Below are positions 37,376 to 38,454 of a stretch of 38,454 nucleotides of DNA, in pieces (position 1 is the stretch's first letter; each line of letters starts with the position of its first letter). The DNA lies in IMG/VR virus record IMGVR_UViG_3300046455_000123, positions 1 through 38,454 of that record. The stretch is one strand, 5' to 3'. Under the pieces are notes generated by a model. That model saw nothing but the letters and a program-made list of their open reading frames with translations, was not told where the DNA came from and did no database searches. The position numbers and the translations under genes were made by a program. The stretch is from a virus.

Positions 37376-37672
37376 ATGCCCGTGTATTCCGTAACTCCTC
37401 AGATCGGTTTCGATCTGATCAACACGGTCCTCGCAACCGACATCGCGTCGGGCGCTCGTACCGTTCCCGTCAATCTGGGTGAACAGGTGTTTGGCAGCGA
37501 CGGCAAGCTGTACGTCTTCGCGAAGGCCAACGCTTCGATCTCCGCTTCCACGGCTGTCTGCACGGTCAGCCCGACGACGTTCCTCGCGACGGCATCGGGT
37601 GGCGCGTACACGTCGCCGGCAACGGCCATGAGCACCGGCGATTACGGCTGGTTCAGCAAGGCATCGGTCTAA
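37376..37672 (+). CDS. Capsid decoration-like protein
   Basis: The 98-aa protein follows the capsid gene by 9 bases and precedes a terminator. The beta pattern (GARTVPVNLGEQVFGSDGKL, YVFAKANASISASTAVCTVS, GDYGWF) is that of small proteins that decorate or stabilise the shell. Assignment is by position and pattern. Confidence 0.6.
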   Translation: MPVYSVTPQIGFDLINTVLATDIASGARTVPVNLGEQVFGSDGKLYVFAKANASISASTAVCTVSPTTFLATASGGAYTSPATAMSTGDYGWFSKASV

Positions 37673-37683
37673 AACAGCTTTCT

Positions 37684-37729
37684 CCCGTGGGTCTTGGGGC
37701 GTCGATTATGGCGCCCCTTTTTTCACGGG
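37684..37729 (+). terminator. Terminator after capsid genes
   Basis: The inner stem is GGGGCG (37696-37701) with CGCCCC (37712-37717), followed by six T. The outer arms CCCGTG (37684-37689) and CACGGG (37724-37729) could form an alternative or larger structure. It lies inside the late operon and could set capsid message above downstream message. Confidence 0.75.
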
Positions 37730-37753
37730 GCTTACCCATAACAGGAGAAAAGA

Positions 37754-38347
37754 ATGCAAGCACTGGAAAGTGATACGCAGAATCCGAAGGCTGGGCTGTA
37801 TGTCGAGTTCTTCCCCGGCAAGCGTTTCAACGAATTTCGCAGCAAGGAAACGGGTAAGCCCGAATTCGACCTCGTTCCGATGATCAAGAAGTGCAATCCA
37901 GGCGACCCGACGAACATCATCGAGCGGCCGGCGCGTGACGACGACAAGGACGAATGGCCCGGACAATGGGCTGCGTACGAGCGTCGCACGTCATACCGCC
38001 CCGAGACGGGCACGCCGGTTGAAGACTGGCCGCGGCTCGACGTCGCGACGGTGGCGAAGTTGAAGGCGCTCGAATTCCACACGGTGGAGCAACTGGCCGA
38101 GTGCTCCGACCAGCAATGCCAGCGTATCGGCATGGGCTGCTACGAGCTGCGCACGAAAGCGGCGGCGTACATCGCCGCGGCTAAAGACTCGTCGCTCGCG
38201 CAGAAGCAGGCCGAAGAACTCATGCTCCGCAATCAGGAAATCGAAGACCTGAAGGCGACGGTGCTTCGTCTCGGCTCGCAAGTCGAAGCGTTGCAATCGC
38301 TCGATCCCGAAAAGCGCGGTCCCGGTCGGCCGCGGAAAGAGGCGTAA
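37754..38347 (+). CDS. Head protein with HhH-like part, coiled coil and AT-hook
   Basis: The 197-aa protein has AGGAGAA upstream. Residues about 95-145 (VATVAKLKALEFHTVEQLAE, IGMGCYELRTKAAAYIAAA) look helix-hairpin-helix-like. Residues 148-183 form a coiled coil, and GPGRPRK at 189-195 is an AT-hook that binds the DNA minor groove. Together they suggest a virion or head-completion protein touching DNA. The last 20 bases lie inside the terminal overlap. Confidence 0.6.
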   Translation: MQALESDTQNPKAGLYVEFFPGKRFNEFRSKETGKPEFDLVPMIKKCNPGDPTNIIERPARDDDKDEWPGQWAAYERRTSYRPETGTPVEDWPRLDVATVAKLKALEFHTVEQLAECSDQQCQRIGMGCYELRTKAAAYIAAAKDSSLAQKQAEELMLRNQEIEDLKATVLRLGSQVEALQSLDPEKRGPGRPRKEA

Positions 38348-38454
38348 ACCATGACGACAATGTTGCAGTTGATCCAGCAGGCTACCGGTGAATTGGGGCT
38401 TGCCGTGCCAGCGGCTGTGGCCGGCAATACGGCACAGGATACGGTGCAACAGTT
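38328..38454. repeat. Right copy of 127-bp terminal direct overlap
   Basis: Identical to bases 1-127. It closes the map into a circle. Confidence 0.95.
38351..38454 (+). CDS. 5' end of head-tail adaptor gene (duplicate of left end)
   Basis: Partial copy, cut by the window end, of the gene complete at 24-941. It is not a second gene on the circular map. Confidence 0.9.
   Translation, partial: MTTMLQLIQQATGELGLAVPAAVAGNTAQDTVQQ

Noticed and set aside
1-38454. tRNA genes, insertion sequences and diversity-generating elements (template/variable repeat, reverse transcriptase).
   Set aside because: Looked for and not seen: no cloverleaf, transposase or reverse transcriptase frame was recognised.

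Overview
The window is a complete temperate bacteriophage genome of the short-tailed (podovirus) type. Its first 127 bases recur exactly as its last 127, so it closes into a circle of 38,327 bp. The high GC content, the lambda-like plan and the resemblance of many proteins to phages of Burkholderia and relatives suggest a Betaproteobacterial (Burkholderiales) host. The host is an inference. No tail-tube, sheath or tape-measure gene is visible, but there are a portal, head-tail adaptor, propeller-like tail hub and several Ala/Gly/Gln-rich ejection proteins, which fits a podovirus.

Layout. (1) Late structural genes run on the + strand from about 28.4 kb through the circle joint to 10.3 kb: late regulator, HTH-metallophosphoesterase, terminase, portal, scaffold, capsid, adaptor, tail hub, ejection proteins, glycine-rich fibre and its chaperone. 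(2) A leftward accessory operon (10,285-11,564) has its own sigma70 promoter: HTH regulator, SGNH-hydrolase lipoprotein and a 58-aa membrane protein. (3) The lysis cassette (11.6-12.8 kb, +) has holin, SAR-type endolysin, Rz and embedded Rz1. (4) A 217-bp intergenic region with dyads (12,816-13,032) is the likely attP. (5) A long leftward early operon (13.0-21.0 kb) holds int, xis, many small overlapping genes, a two-domain beta-clamp-like protein and a Rad52-like annealing protein. (6) The immunity region (21.0-22.4 kb) has a LexA/CI-type repressor with a secreted protein co-oriented downstream, divergent from a Cro-like gene. Five copies of a 15-bp operator (RCAAG-N5-CTTGY) sit over the left and right promoters. 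(7) Rightward early genes (22.5-28.3 kb) include a lambda-O-like initiator with 22-bp-phased iterons inside the gene, a PD-(D/E)XK nuclease, NinB, an HNH-like protein and a Q-like late regulator followed by terminator hairpins.

How it works together. The repressor holds the left and right promoters shut in the lysogen. On induction the initiator opens the internal origin and recruits host replication proteins, because no polymerase, primase or helicase gene is seen. The clamp-like protein and annealing protein probably join in replication and recombination. The Q-like protein then lets transcription pass the hairpins into the late genes. The secreted protein beside the repressor and the self-contained SGNH operon are the best candidates for genes expressed from the prophage that alter the host envelope.

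No stretch above about 300 bp lacks a gene. About a dozen genes listed here are shorter than 60 codons and were found by reading frames between larger genes. Most have an ATGA-type overlap or a good ribosome binding site.
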